Shown in pieces: positions 52,377-61,249 of a stretch of DNA of 64,000 nt; position 1 is the first letter of the stretch, and each line of letters begins with the position of its first letter. The DNA comes from 40CM-4-69-5 sp036556905 (GTDB lineage: Bacteria; Methylomirabilota; Methylomirabilia; Rokubacteriales; CSP1-6): assembly GCA_036556905.1 (NCBI GenBank), contig DATBIM010000156.1, positions 1 to 64,000 on the forward strand. Direction: 5' to 3'. The notes under the pieces are model-generated. The model was given only the letters and a program-made list of their open reading frames with translations, did no database searches and was not told the DNA's origin. Both the position numbers and the translations under genes were made by a program.

Positions 52377-54230
52377 ATGGGACGGATCGTGGGCATCGAT
52401 CTGGGCACGACCAACAGCCTGGTCGCTTACGTGGACGAACGCACGGGACTGCCCGAGGCCATTGCCGACGCCGAGGGGCACCGGCTGCTGCCCTCGGTCG
52501 TGGCCTTCACGCCGCAGGGGATCCTGGTGGGCGAGGCGGCCCGGCGCTACCTGGTTCGACGGCCGGAGGCGACCGTGTACTCGGTGAAGCGATTCATGGG
52601 GCGTAGCTACGAGGACGTCAAGGAGGAGCTACGCTACTTCCCGTTCGCGGTCCGGCCGGCCGACGGGATCGTGCGTCTGCAGGTGGGGGACCGCGAGGTC
52701 ACTCCGCCCGAAGTGTCGGCGGTCATCCTCAAGACGTTGAAGGAGCGGGCGGAGGGGCATTTCGGCGAGCCGGTCGAGAAGGCGGTCATCACCGTGCCCG
52801 CCTACTTCAACGACAGCCAGCGGCAAGCCACCCGCGACGCCGGGCGCATCGCCGGGCTGGAGGTCGCCCGCATCCTGAATGAGCCGACGGCGGCTTCGCT
52901 CGCCTATGGCCTCCACCGGCTACGTGAGGGCGTCATCGCCGTCTACGACCTGGGCGGGGGCACCTTCGACATCTCGATTCTGCGCGTCAAGGGCGGCATC
53001 TTCGAGGTCCTGGCCACGAACGGCAACACGCACCTCGGCGGCGACGACTTCGATCGCGTGCTCATGCTGTGGCTGCTCGAGGACATCCAGGCCCGTCACC
53101 ATCGGGACCTGGCCTGCCGGCCAGTCGACCTCGCCCGCGACAACGAGGCCATGCAGGAGCTCAGGCTGGCCGCGGAGGCCGCGAAGATCCGTCTCTCCAG
53201 CGAGGAGCGGACCACGCTCATCCTCCCCTTCGAGGACTTCATCTACCGGCGAGAGATCACTCGGGCGGAGCTGGAGCGGCTCCTGGAGCCACTGGCCCAG
53301 AAGACCCTGGGGCCCTGCCGTCAGGCGCTGGCCGATGCCGGGCTGGGGCCGGACGGCATCGACGACGTGGTGCTGGTGGGGGGCTCCACCCGGGTCCCTC
53401 TGGTGCGGCAGCGGGTGCAGCAGTTGTTCGGCAAGACCCCCCACAGCCAGCTCAATGCCGACGAGGTGGTGGCCCTGGGGGCGGCGGTGCAGGCGCACAT
53501 CCTGGCGGGCGGCATCAGCGACATGCTGCTGCTCGATGTGACCCCCCTGTCGCTGGGGATCGAGACGCTGGGGGGCATCGTGAGCGTTCTCATCCCCCGC
53601 AACACCACCATTCCGACCAGCGCCCGAGAGATGTTCACGACGTCCGCCGATGGCCAGACGGTGGTCGACCTGCACGTGGTGCAGGGCGAGCGGGAGCTGG
53701 CCCGAGACTGCCGGTCGCTGGCTCGCTTCGAGCTGCGGGGGATCGATCCGATGCCGGCGGGGATGCCCAAGATCGAGGTGACGTTCCTGATCGACGCCGA
53801 TGGCATTCTCAAGGTCACGGCCCGCGAGCTCCGCACGGGGAAGGTGGCCGCGATCGACGTCACCCCGACCTACGGCCTGACCGAGGGTGAGATCGAACGC
53901 ATGGTGGAGGACTCTTTCCAGTATGCCGAGGCCGACGTGGAGGCCCGGATGCTGATCGAGGTCCGCAACGAGGCCGACACGGTGATGACCCATGTTCGTC
54001 GCGCCCTCAAGCAGGGTGGGCATCTGGTGACGGAGGCGGAGGGGGCCCACATCACGGCGGTCCTGGAGGAGCTGGCGCGGGTCCGCGAGACGGACGAGCG
54101 CGAGCTCATCCGCAGCAAGACGGTGGAGCTCAATCGCGTGACCGAGCGCCTGGCCCAGGTGTTGATGGACGCGGCCCTGCAGGGAGCCCTGGGGACGCGC
54201 CGCGCCGCCGAGCTCATGGAGTCGGAGTGA
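52377..54230 (+). CDS. hscA: HscA, specialised Hsp70 of the ISC system
   Basis: A 617-residue Hsp70 family protein: IVGIDLGTTNSLVAYVDERT, VYDLGGGTFDISILRVKGG and NTHLGGDDFDRVLMLWLLED in the ATPase domain, and MPKIEVTFLIDADGILKVTA in the substrate domain. It releases clusters from IscU via the LPPVK motif. The stop overlaps the fdx start (TGATG at 54228-54232). Confidence 0.92.
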   Translation: MGRIVGIDLGTTNSLVAYVDERTGLPEAIADAEGHRLLPSVVAFTPQGILVGEAARRYLVRRPEATVYSVKRFMGRSYEDVKEELRYFPFAVRPADGIVRLQVGDREVTPPEVSAVILKTLKERAEGHFGEPVEKAVITVPAYFNDSQRQATRDAGRIAGLEVARILNEPTAASLAYGLHRLREGVIAVYDLGGGTFDISILRVKGGIFEVLATNGNTHLGGDDFDRVLMLWLLEDIQARHHRDLACRPVDLARDNEAMQELRLAAEAAKIRLSSEERTTLILPFEDFIYRREITRAELERLLEPLAQKTLGPCRQALADAGLGPDGIDDVVLVGGSTRVPLVRQRVQQLFGKTPHSQLNADEVVALGAAVQAHILAGGISDMLLLDVTPLSLGIETLGGIVSVLIPRNTTIPTSAREMFTTSADGQTVVDLHVVQGERELARDCRSLARFELRGIDPMPAGMPKIEVTFLIDADGILKVTARELRTGKVAAIDVTPTYGLTEGEIERMVEDSFQYAEADVEARMLIEVRNEADTVMTHVRRALKQGGHLVTEAEGAHITAVLEELARVRETDERELIRSKTVELNRVTERLAQVLMDAALQGALGTRRAAELMESE

Positions 54231-54553
54231 TGGCGGTGCACCGGGTGACGTTCCTGCCTCTCAACGCCACCGTGGAGGTCGACGACGAGAAGTACCCCCT
54301 GGCCGATCACGGCAAGCCCGGCTCGCTGCTGGATATCGCGCTGGCCCATCACATCCACCTCGACCACAACTGTGGGGGGAGCTGCGCCTGCACCACCTGC
54401 CACGTGATCGTGAAGGAAGGCGAGGCGAATCTCTCCCCGATGCAGACCGACGAGGAGGATCGTCTCGACACGGCCGAGGGACTGACCATTCATTCCCGCC
54501 TGGGCTGCCAGGCGGTGGTGCGAGGCGACGTGGTTGTGGAGATCCCGAAATGA
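54230..54553 (+). CDS. fdx: [2Fe-2S] ferredoxin of the ISC system
   Basis: A 107-residue adrenodoxin-type ferredoxin. Ligands C48, C54, C57 and C93 follow the C-x5-C-x2-C...C pattern (HNCGGSCACTTCH; RLGCQAV). It donates electrons for cluster assembly. ATG at 54230 overlaps the hscA stop; its own stop overlaps iscX (ATGA). Confidence 0.93.
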   Translation: MAVHRVTFLPLNATVEVDDEKYPLADHGKPGSLLDIALAHHIHLDHNCGGSCACTTCHVIVKEGEANLSPMQTDEEDRLDTAEGLTIHSRLGCQAVVRGDVVVEIPK

Positions 54554-54762
54554 CGGCGAAGATGACGTGGCGGGACGCCGAGGACATTGGCATCGCTCTG
54601 GCCGAGCGCTTCCCGGACACCGATCCCCTGACGGTACGGTTCACGGACCTGCACCGCTGGGTGACGGAGTTGCCCGGATTCGCCGACGACCCCAAGGGAT
54701 CCACCGAGGGTGCCCTCGAGAAAATCCAGATGGCATGGTTGGAGGAGTACCGGAACCGATGA
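54550..54762 (+). CDS. iscX: IscX
   Basis: A 70-residue acidic protein: MTWRDAEDIGIALAERFPDT, PLTVRFTDLHRWV and IQMAWLEEYRNR are typical of IscX, the small regulator or iron adaptor bound by IscS. It ends the isc cluster. Confidence 0.92.
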   Translation: MTAKMTWRDAEDIGIALAERFPDTDPLTVRFTDLHRWVTELPGFADDPKGSTEGALEKIQMAWLEEYRNR

Positions 54763-54765
54763 TCG

Positions 54766-54902
54766 GTCCGGCTCGGGGGTGGCGGGGGCTATTCGACCAC
54801 GGGCGCGACGGCGACGGTTGCGGCGCGCTCGCCCATCGACCCGCCAGGGCTGCCTACGCCAGGGAAACGGGTCTCACAGCCCCCACCACCCCCGAGCCGG
54901 GC
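54766..54902 (+). ncRNA. Candidate structured RNA with a 25-bp closing helix downstream of iscX
   Basis: Positions 54766-54790 pair with 54878-54902 with one mismatch, forming a ~25-bp GC-rich helix that closes an 87-nt internal region. That region itself can form two smaller helices (about GGGCG/CGCCC and GACCCG/CGGGTC). It lies in the 206-bp gap between convergent iscX and the DsrH-like gene. The layout of a long closing helix over an unpaired central part with terminal hairpins resembles 6S RNA, and the sequence GGGTCTCACAGCC just before the closing arm is reminiscent of 6S; I cannot prove the family. It could also act as a bidirectional terminator. No T-run follows. Confidence 0.4.
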
Positions 54903-54968
54903 GACCGTCAGCGCGGTGCGCTCGAGCACGGCCGGCAGGCCGGATCGAACATGCCGGGTTCGGAGCTT

Positions 54969-55196
54969 CTACCAGGTGAGGACGTGGTCGGCGGCGAAGA
55001 TCAGCTCGAGCAGCCCGTCGTAGGAGAGATCGTCGGGGACCCGGAGGGCGCGGACCCCGGCGGGCAGGGACGGCCCGGGGGCGCCGTGGAGCAGGGCGAC
55101 CGTGACCGCATTCCCGTCGGCGAGCTGCTGGCCGATGGTGGCCAGGATCAGCTCGTCCTGGGCGCTGCTCTTCACGAGGTGGAGCTGAGCCGCCAT
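54969..55196 (-). CDS. DsrH/TusB-like sulfur relay protein
   Basis: A 75-residue protein of the DsrH family, beginning QLHLVKSSAQDELIL and ending with AADHVLTW, the family's typical C-terminus. DsrH/TusB forms a complex with DsrE and DsrF for sulfur transfer. Its start overlaps the end of the DsrF-like gene by 1 bp. Confidence 0.75.
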   Translation of the reverse strand: MAAQLHLVKSSAQDELILATIGQQLADGNAVTVALLHGAPGPSLPAGVRALRVPDDLSYDGLLELIFAADHVLTW

Positions 55197-55552
55197 CAGA
55201 AGATGAGGGCCCGTTCGGCGCCCCGCACCAGCGCGGCGATGCCCTCGCGACTGACGGCGAGCACCGGGTGCTTGTCGGCATTCCAGGCCGGGTCCGCTGG
55301 CACCGCGTCCGCCTCCACGTGGAAGGCCACGCCCAGGGCCCGGAGGGTGGCGCGGAACTTGGCGATCTCGTCACCGTCCACGAGCCCGTCGGTGTCCTCG
55401 TCGAGGAGATGGACGGCGGCACCGGTGAGCACGAAGGTCACCGCGTTCTCGCCGGCCACCACACCAGTTCCGATGCGCATGGCTTCGAAGGCCCGGTGGC
55501 TGACGCGGGGATCGGCCGAGATGAGAACGACGACCGACTCGTGGCTGGCCAC
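55196..55552 (-). CDS. DsrE/DsrF-like sulfur relay protein
   Basis: A 118-residue protein of the DsrE-like fold: ESVVVLISADPRVSHRAFEA at the N-terminus, GENAVTFVLTGAAVHLLDED in the middle and a terminal AERALIF. It has no Cys, so it is probably a structural DsrF/TusC-type subunit. It lies between DsrE- and DsrH-like genes in the expected order E-F-H. Confidence 0.7.
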   Translation of the reverse strand: MASHESVVVLISADPRVSHRAFEAMRIGTGVVAGENAVTFVLTGAAVHLLDEDTDGLVDGDEIAKFRATLRALGVAFHVEADAVPADPAWNADKHPVLAVSREGIAALVRGAERALIF

Positions 55553-55559
55553 GCCGCGA

Positions 55560-55883
55560 TCAGTTCAGCGCGATGAAGCGATCGGTCGCGTTGATGATGT
55601 CGGTCAGGACGACCAGGCCGCAGTAGGTCAGCTCAGGGGAGTCTTCGAGGGGAATGCGGCGCTTCTGGCAGCCGTACGCGCACAGGAAGAGCTTGGCCCC
55701 GCGCGCCGGCAGGGCGCGGAGGCGGGGATCGCGCACGGCCCGCACCCCGTCGTCGATCAGGTACAGGTAGAGATCGGTGCCGTGATCGAGCGCGGCGGTC
55801 GCCAGCCCCAGCGCGGTCTCGATGTTCGGATGCTCGGGGCCGGTGGAAAGCAGCAGGCCGAACTTTTTTCTGCCCGGGGCCAT
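55560..55883 (-). CDS. DsrE/TusD-like sulfur relay protein
   Basis: A 107-residue DsrE-fold protein: FGLLLSTGPEHPNIETALGL, then LYLYLIDDGVRAV and AKLFLCAYGCQKRRIPL, with two Cys in a CxxxC arrangement, one probably the sulfur-carrying Cys. It heads the minus-strand E-F-H set, divergent from the second NifS gene by 41 bp. The set probably moves sulfane sulfur, e.g. for tRNA thiolation, from the intact desulfurase. Confidence 0.75.
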   Translation of the reverse strand: MAPGRKKFGLLLSTGPEHPNIETALGLATAALDHGTDLYLYLIDDGVRAVRDPRLRALPARGAKLFLCAYGCQKRRIPLEDSPELTYCGLVVLTDIINATDRFIALN

Positions 55884-55924
55884 CGCCGCCCGAGCCTAAC
55901 ATCGGGGCGGCGAGAGGGCAACCG

Positions 55925-57082
55925 ATGAGCCGGCGGGTCTATCTCGATCACAACGCCTCCACGCCCGTTCATCCCGACGTCGTTGACGCGATGCTGCCGT
56001 ACCTGGGTGAACGGTTCGGGAACCCATCCAGCGTTCATGGCTTCGGCCGGGAGGCCCGCGACGGCGTGGAGCAGGCCCGCGAGCGGGTCGCGAGCCTGCT
56101 GGGTGTCTCGCCCGAGGAGATCGTGTTCACCTCGGGCGGTACGGAGTCCGACAACCTCGGGATCAAGGGCCTGGCCGGGGCCGGCCCCCGCGGTCACCTC
56201 ATCACCTCGCAGATCGAGCATCCCGCCGTGCTCCGCACGTGCCAGGCGCTGGAAGCCGAGGGCTTTGCCGTCACCTACCTGCCGGTGGACGAGCACGGCG
56301 TGGTCGATCCTGGCGACGTCAAGCGGGCCATCCGCCCCGACACCCGCGCCATCAGCGTCATGCACGCCAACAGCGAGATCGGCACCGTGCAGCCGGTGGC
56401 CGCCATCGGCGCCATCGCCCGCGAGCACGGCATCGCCTTGCACGTGGACGCCGTGCAGACCTTCGGGAAGATTCCCCTGGATCTGACCGCGCTGGCCATC
56501 GACGCCATGTCGGTATCCGCCCACAAGATTTATGGCCCCAAAGGGGTGGGTGCCCTCTTCGTCCGCCGGGGGACGCGGATGGTGGGGATCCAGCATGGTG
56601 GTGAGCACGAGCGACGGCGGCGGGCCGGCACCGAGAACGTCCCGGGCATCGTGGGCTTCGGCCGGGCCGTGGAGATCCGGTCCCGCGAGATGGGGCCGGA
56701 GGCCGAGCGCCTGCGTGCGCTGCGCGACCGGTTAACGGATGGTGTGCGGGCCCGTCTGGACGAGGTCCGGCTCATCGGGCATCCCGGGGAGCGGCTCCCC
56801 GGGACGGCGAATCTCGCCTTCCGCCACGTGGAGTCGGAGTCCATCGTCCTCGGGCTGGATCTCAAGGGCGTGGCCGTGTCGGCCGGCACAGCGTGCACCG
56901 CCGGCCATGTGGAGCCCTCCCACGTGCTGACGGCGCTGGGGCTGCCGCCGGCGTGGGCGATGGGCGCGGTGCGGTGCTCCCTGGGCCGCTCCACCACGGC
57001 CCAGGACATCGACTACGTCATCGAGTGCCTGGAGGCGGTGGTGGGGAAGCTGCGCCGCCTGCTCCCGACAGGGCCCGCATGA
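55925..57082 (+). CDS. Cysteine desulfurase of NifS/IscS type (intact)
   Basis: A 385-residue desulfurase. MSRRVYLDHNASTPVHPDVV begins it, VSAHKIYGPKGVG retains the PLP lysine and ITSQIEHPAVLRTCQAL the stacking His; the catalytic Cys is in VSAGTACTAGHVEPSHVL. Unlike the isc copy, all active-site residues are present. Group II-like loop (ACTAGH). It is followed by a NifU-like scaffold and cysE, a layout known from nif- or cys-linked loci; ATGA overlap with the next gene. Confidence 0.9.
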   Translation: MSRRVYLDHNASTPVHPDVVDAMLPYLGERFGNPSSVHGFGREARDGVEQARERVASLLGVSPEEIVFTSGGTESDNLGIKGLAGAGPRGHLITSQIEHPAVLRTCQALEAEGFAVTYLPVDEHGVVDPGDVKRAIRPDTRAISVMHANSEIGTVQPVAAIGAIAREHGIALHVDAVQTFGKIPLDLTALAIDAMSVSAHKIYGPKGVGALFVRRGTRMVGIQHGGEHERRRRAGTENVPGIVGFGRAVEIRSREMGPEAERLRALRDRLTDGVRARLDEVRLIGHPGERLPGTANLAFRHVESESIVLGLDLKGVAVSAGTACTAGHVEPSHVLTALGLPPAWAMGAVRCSLGRSTTAQDIDYVIECLEAVVGKLRRLLPTGPA

Positions 57083-57459
57083 GGTACAGTGCGACCGTGA
57101 TCGACCATTTCCTGAACCCGCGCAATGCCGGGCTCATGCGTGAGCCGGACGCCGTGGGTCAGGGGGAGTACGAGGGTTGCGGTGACCTGGCCCGGTTCTT
57201 TCTGCGGGTGCGGGGTGGTCAGGCCACCGAGGTGCGTTTCCAGGCGTACGGTTGTGGCCCCACCATCGCCGCGGCCAGCCTGGCCAGCGAGCTGGTGACG
57301 GGGCGCGCCGTCGGTGACCTGCTCCACGTCAAGCCCGAGGAGATCGAGAGGGCGCTGGACGGCCTGCCCGCCGACCGCCGGCATGCCGCCGACGTGGTGA
57401 CCGAGGCGCTGCGGGCCGCGGCCCGGGACTGGCACCAGCGGGAGGATCAGCGTGTTTGA
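57079..57459 (+). CDS. NifU/IscU-like scaffold protein lacking the third cysteine
   Basis: A 126-residue IscU-fold protein: MRYSATVIDHFLNPRNAGLM, EYEGCGDLARFF and QAYGCGPTIAAASL supply two ligand cysteines, but the C-terminal position reads DRRHAADVVTEALRAA where IscU has HCSVLAEEAL; the third Cys is Ala. No LPPVK motif exists either. A scaffold with two cysteines may bind clusters differently, act as a regulator or be a degenerate copy. Its stop overlaps the cysE start by 8 bp. Confidence 0.82.
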   Translation: MRYSATVIDHFLNPRNAGLMREPDAVGQGEYEGCGDLARFFLRVRGGQATEVRFQAYGCGPTIAAASLASELVTGRAVGDLLHVKPEEIERALDGLPADRRHAADVVTEALRAAARDWHQREDQRV

Positions 57460-58117
57460 GGCGATCCGGCAAGACGTGCGAGCGGTACAGGAGCGCGACC
57501 CGGCCGCGCGGTCCACGCTGGAGGTCGTGCTCTGCTACCCGGGCGTTCACGTGCTGATGTTCCACCGCCTCGCCCACCGGTTGTGGAACCGCGGGTGGCC
57601 GACCACGGCGCGGTGCCTCATGCAGCTGGCGCGATTCCTGACGGGGATCGAGATCCATCCCGCGGCCCGGCTGGGGCCCGGCCTGTTCATCGATCACGGC
57701 ATGGGCGTGGTCATCGGGGAGACGGCCGAGCTGGGTGAGAACGTCACCCTGCTCCAGGGGGTGACGCTGGGCGGCACCAGCCTCAAGCGGGAGAAACGGC
57801 ATCCGACCCTCGGCAACAACGTGGTGGTGGGAGCGGGGGCCAAGATCATCGGCGCCTTCAAGATCGGCGATGGCAGCCGCATCGGGGCCGGCTCGGTGGT
57901 CGTGCGCGAGGTGCCGCCGAACTCCGTTGTCGTCGGAGTGCCTGGCCGCGTAACATACCGCGACGGCCAGCGGGTCACCGGGGAGATCGATTTGAACCAG
58001 ACGGACCTTCCCGATCCCGTGGCCAAGGCCATCGAGCAACTCATGGAACGCCTGCGGCTCCTGGAGGCTGAGGTCGAGACCCTGCGCCGGGCCGCGGAGT
58101 CGGAGAGGATCAAGTGA
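57452..58117 (+). CDS. cysE: Serine O-acetyltransferase (EpsC-type)
   Basis: A 221-residue left-handed beta-helix acetyltransferase. HPAARLGPGLFIDHGMGVVI, GENVTLLQGVTLGGT and NNVVVGAGAKIIGAFKIGDG form hexapeptide repeats, with His in DHGMGVVIGE. It makes O-acetylserine, the carbon precursor of cysteine, and is linked here to desulfurase and scaffold, coupling cysteine supply and use. The C-terminal tail is a helix with coiled-coil potential. Confidence 0.9.
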   Translation: MFEAIRQDVRAVQERDPAARSTLEVVLCYPGVHVLMFHRLAHRLWNRGWPTTARCLMQLARFLTGIEIHPAARLGPGLFIDHGMGVVIGETAELGENVTLLQGVTLGGTSLKREKRHPTLGNNVVVGAGAKIIGAFKIGDGSRIGAGSVVVREVPPNSVVVGVPGRVTYRDGQRVTGEIDLNQTDLPDPVAKAIEQLMERLRLLEAEVETLRRAAESERIK

Positions 58118-58329
58118 GCCAAGGAGGGGACAGACCGGTGACGCCCAAGGACGTCATGACGATGCAAGAGGCTTCTGCGTATCTGGCGATGGACGAGGCC
58201 GCGCTGACGCTCCTGGCGAGCCAGCGGCGGATCCCGTGCCTCGAGATGAACGGAACCTGGGTGTTCTCGAAGAAATCGATCGACAAGTGGCGGAGCCAGT
58301 CGCCGCGCGCCGGAGGGACAGGAAGATGA
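58114..58329 (+). CDS. Helix-turn-helix (excisionase/MerR-like) small protein
   Basis: A 71-residue protein: MTMQEASAYLAMDEAALTLL and RIPCLEMNGTWVFSKKSIDK match the DNA-binding excisionase-type fold. It may be a small regulator, or a subdomain of nucleotide-binding proteins. GTG at 58114 overlaps the cysE stop and its stop overlaps the SBP start (ATGA), so it is likely cotranscribed. No phage or integrase gene is near. Confidence 0.75.
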   Translation: MSQGGDRPVTPKDVMTMQEASAYLAMDEAALTLLASQRRIPCLEMNGTWVFSKKSIDKWRSQSPRAGGTGR

Positions 58330-59522
58330 CAACCCCCCTTGCTGCCATCCTGGTCGCGGTGCTCCTCGGGATCGCGACGCCCGTGCTGGCCCAGACGCCG
58401 GGAGTGACCGACACCGAGATCGCCGTGGGCCTGACCACGCCGCTCTCCGGCCCGGCCGCCGCCTGGGGCAATACGGCGGTGGCCATGGAAGCCTGGGCCA
58501 GGCATCTGAATGCCCAGGGCGGCATCAACGGCCGCAAGCTGCGCGTGGAGATCAAGGACGACGGGTACAACCCCGGCCGGGCTATGGCCAACCTCAAAGA
58601 GATTCACCAGAAAGTCTTCATGAACGTGGGTCTCCTCGGCTCGGCGATCCTCAATGCGGGCAAGGAGTTCCCCCACGAGAACAAGTTTCCTGTCATCTAT
58701 CCCTACGGCAACCCGATGATCTGGGCCAAGCAACCCCGCGATCGGCTCCGCTACGTCTTCGTGGCCTACACCGATTATGTGGACGAGGGCGACTTCCTGG
58801 TGACGCAGGCGGCCACCCGTCTCGGCGCCAAGAAGGTCGCGGTCTTCTACCAGAACGACGAGTACGGCAAGGGCGGGCTGGAAGGCGTCAACCGGGGGCT
58901 CAAGGGGCTGGCCGGCAAGGCGACGCTGGCCACGGCGGTGTCCTACGAGATCAGCGATCGCGAGCTGGGGACGCACGCCCTGAAGCTCAAGGACTCGGGT
59001 GCCGACACCGTCATCCTCTATCCCACCATCACCCACGGCGCCAACGTGATCAAGGAGATGGCCAAGGCCGGGTACCGACCCAAGCTCGTGGCCTCCTTCC
59101 CGCTCGGCGACTACGTGATCATGTACCGACTCCTCGGCGAGCTGTGGGAAGGCGCCCACTTCAATGCCCTCAACGGCGCGGCCCTGGCCGGCGATCCGGC
59201 CGGCAAGGCGATCGTCGACATCGTGACCAAGCAGGAGCCCAAGCTCGTCGGCAAGGAGAGCACGGCGCTGGCCGGAGCCCTGGCGATGATCGTGGCCAGC
59301 GAGGGGCTCAAGCGCGCGGGTCGGAACCTCACCCGCGAGTCGTTCGTAGAGGCCATGGAGACGGTCAAAAACTTCAACGCCATGGGCGCCAGCCCCGGGA
59401 TCACCTTCGGGCCCAACCGCCGTCACGGCTTGAACGCGACCCGGATGCTGCGGGCCGTGAAGGCGGCCGACAACTCGTATGTCGAAGTCGTGCCGCCGCA
59501 GATCTTCCAGCCGCATTTTTGA
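58326..59522 (+). CDS. ABC transporter substrate-binding protein (Liv type), cluster 2
   Basis: A 398-residue periplasmic binding protein. Signal peptide (MTTPLAAILVAVLLGIATPV, cleavage near LAQTPG), then EIAVGLTTPLSGPAAAWGNT and RVEIKDDGYNPGRAM, LivJ-like blocks. It begins a second Liv transporter locus followed by livG, livF, an acyl-CoA synthetase and livM. The acyl-CoA synthetase suggests a carboxylic acid ligand rather than a branched-chain amino acid. Confidence 0.88.
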   Translation: MTTPLAAILVAVLLGIATPVLAQTPGVTDTEIAVGLTTPLSGPAAAWGNTAVAMEAWARHLNAQGGINGRKLRVEIKDDGYNPGRAMANLKEIHQKVFMNVGLLGSAILNAGKEFPHENKFPVIYPYGNPMIWAKQPRDRLRYVFVAYTDYVDEGDFLVTQAATRLGAKKVAVFYQNDEYGKGGLEGVNRGLKGLAGKATLATAVSYEISDRELGTHALKLKDSGADTVILYPTITHGANVIKEMAKAGYRPKLVASFPLGDYVIMYRLLGELWEGAHFNALNGAALAGDPAGKAIVDIVTKQEPKLVGKESTALAGALAMIVASEGLKRAGRNLTRESFVEAMETVKNFNAMGASPGITFGPNRRHGLNATRMLRAVKAADNSYVEVVPPQIFQPHF

Positions 59523-59568
59523 CGACACGTTTACGGTGAGGTCCGCTGCGCGGGGCCCCACCACCGAC

Positions 59569-60363
59569 ATGAGTGGGCCTGGGAGGGTGGAGACCACCCC
59601 CCCAGGCCCTCCCCGTCACCTGCTGGAGATCCGCGACCTCAGCCTCTCCTTTGGGGGGATCACCGCCCTGCAGGGTGTCGGGCTGTCATTGGACGAGGGC
59701 GAGACGCTCGCCGTCATCGGACCCAACGGCTCCGGCAAGACATCGCTGTTCAACTGCATCAGCGGGATCTATCGGCCCGAGGCCGGGACGATCCGCTTCC
59801 GGGGCGAGTCGCTGCGCGAGCTGGCCCCCGACGCCATTGCCCGCCAGGGCATCGCCCGCACGTTTCAGAATCTGCGACTGTTCCCCACGATGAACGTGCT
59901 GGACAACCTGATGGTCGGCCGGCACCTGCACTTTCGAAAGAGCTTCCTCGCCGCCCTGCTTCGTCGTCGCACCGAAGAGACGCGCCACCGCCGCCGCTGC
60001 GAGGAGCTCATCGAGTTCCTGAATCTGGAGATGGTGCGCAAGGCCCGGGTGGCGGACTGCCCGTACGGGATCCAGAAACGTGTGGAGCTGGCGCGAGCGC
60101 TGGCCACGGAACCGACGCTGCTGTTGCTGGACGAGCCGGTATCGGGACTCACCCAGGAGGAGAAGGAAGAGTTCGCCTACTGGGTCCACGAGATCCGGGG
60201 GCGCTTCGGGATCACGGTGCTCCTGGTCGAACACGACCTCCGGGTGGCCTCGCGCCTGGCCGGGCGCATGGTGGCGCTCGACCACGGCGTCAAGATCGCC
60301 GAGGGCGCGCCGGGCGAGGTCCAGCGCCACCCCGAGGTCGTCAAGGCCTACCTCGGTGAGTGA
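59569..60363 (+). CDS. livG: Liv-type ABC transporter ATPase (LivG-like), cluster 2
   Basis: A 264-residue ATPase: Walker A AVIGPNGSGKTSLFN, GIARTFQNLRLFPTMNVLDN, degenerate signature DCPYGIQKRVELARAL, Walker B LLLLDEPVSGLTQ. ATG 59569 gives an N-terminal VETTPPGPPRHLLEIRDL that is encoded by a hairpin repeat (59575-59609); the true start may be further in, just before LLEIRDL. Confidence 0.88.
   Translation: MSGPGRVETTPPGPPRHLLEIRDLSLSFGGITALQGVGLSLDEGETLAVIGPNGSGKTSLFNCISGIYRPEAGTIRFRGESLRELAPDAIARQGIARTFQNLRLFPTMNVLDNLMVGRHLHFRKSFLAALLRRRTEETRHRRRCEELIEFLNLEMVRKARVADCPYGIQKRVELARALATEPTLLLLDEPVSGLTQEEKEEFAYWVHEIRGRFGITVLLVEHDLRVASRLAGRMVALDHGVKIAEGAPGEVQRHPEVVKAYLGE
59575..59609. repeat. 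GC-rich hairpin, GTCTC-loop repeat copy (inverted)
   Basis: A 15-bp stem with one mismatch (59575-59589 with 59595-59609) closes the loop GAGAC, i.e. GTCTC on the other strand. It is inside the first codons of livG. Similar hairpins at 94-126 and 60452-60480 share the five-base loop and G/C-run arms. Confidence 0.55.
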
Positions 60364-60393
60364 GCCGGGCGGGATCGGCGGTGGTGCGGCCCC

Positions 60394-60480
60394 GCGCGAA
60401 CAGGGGGGTATGGGGGGAGCGGGTCGTGACACCTGGCGCGAACAGGGGGGTATGGGGGGAGTTGTCTCAACTCCCCCCAT
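60394..60480. repeat. Direct repeats plus GTCTC-loop hairpin between livG and livF
   Basis: Two identical 26-bp copies of a G-rich unit (60394-60419 and 60436-60461) are followed by a perfect 12-bp hairpin (60452-60463 with 60469-60480) with loop GTCTC. The whole 118-bp gap between livG and livF is made of this element. The second copy and hairpin supply an in-frame ATG at 60452 for livF, but this codon would be inside the hairpin. Confidence 0.7.
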
Positions 60481-60481
60481 C

Positions 60482-61248
<767 letters not shown>

Positions 61249-61249
<1 letters not shown>

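Noticed and set aside
54763..54968. tRNA-Sec or another tRNA in the iscX downstream gap
   Set aside because: The region lacks a T-loop GGTTCGA motif and a CCA-adjacent acceptor; the closing helix is 25 bp, far too long for a tRNA.
58114..58329. Excisionase-like gene as a sign of an integrated element
   Set aside because: No integrase, att-like repeats or phage genes nearby; the gene is translationally coupled to cysE and the SBP, so it is part of the housekeeping run.
60452..60481. livF start at ATG 60452
   Set aside because: The ATG is the first base of a perfect 12-bp hairpin and the extra residues (GGVVSTPP) come from a repeat; TTG 60482 fits LivF alignment better. Kept as an alternative.
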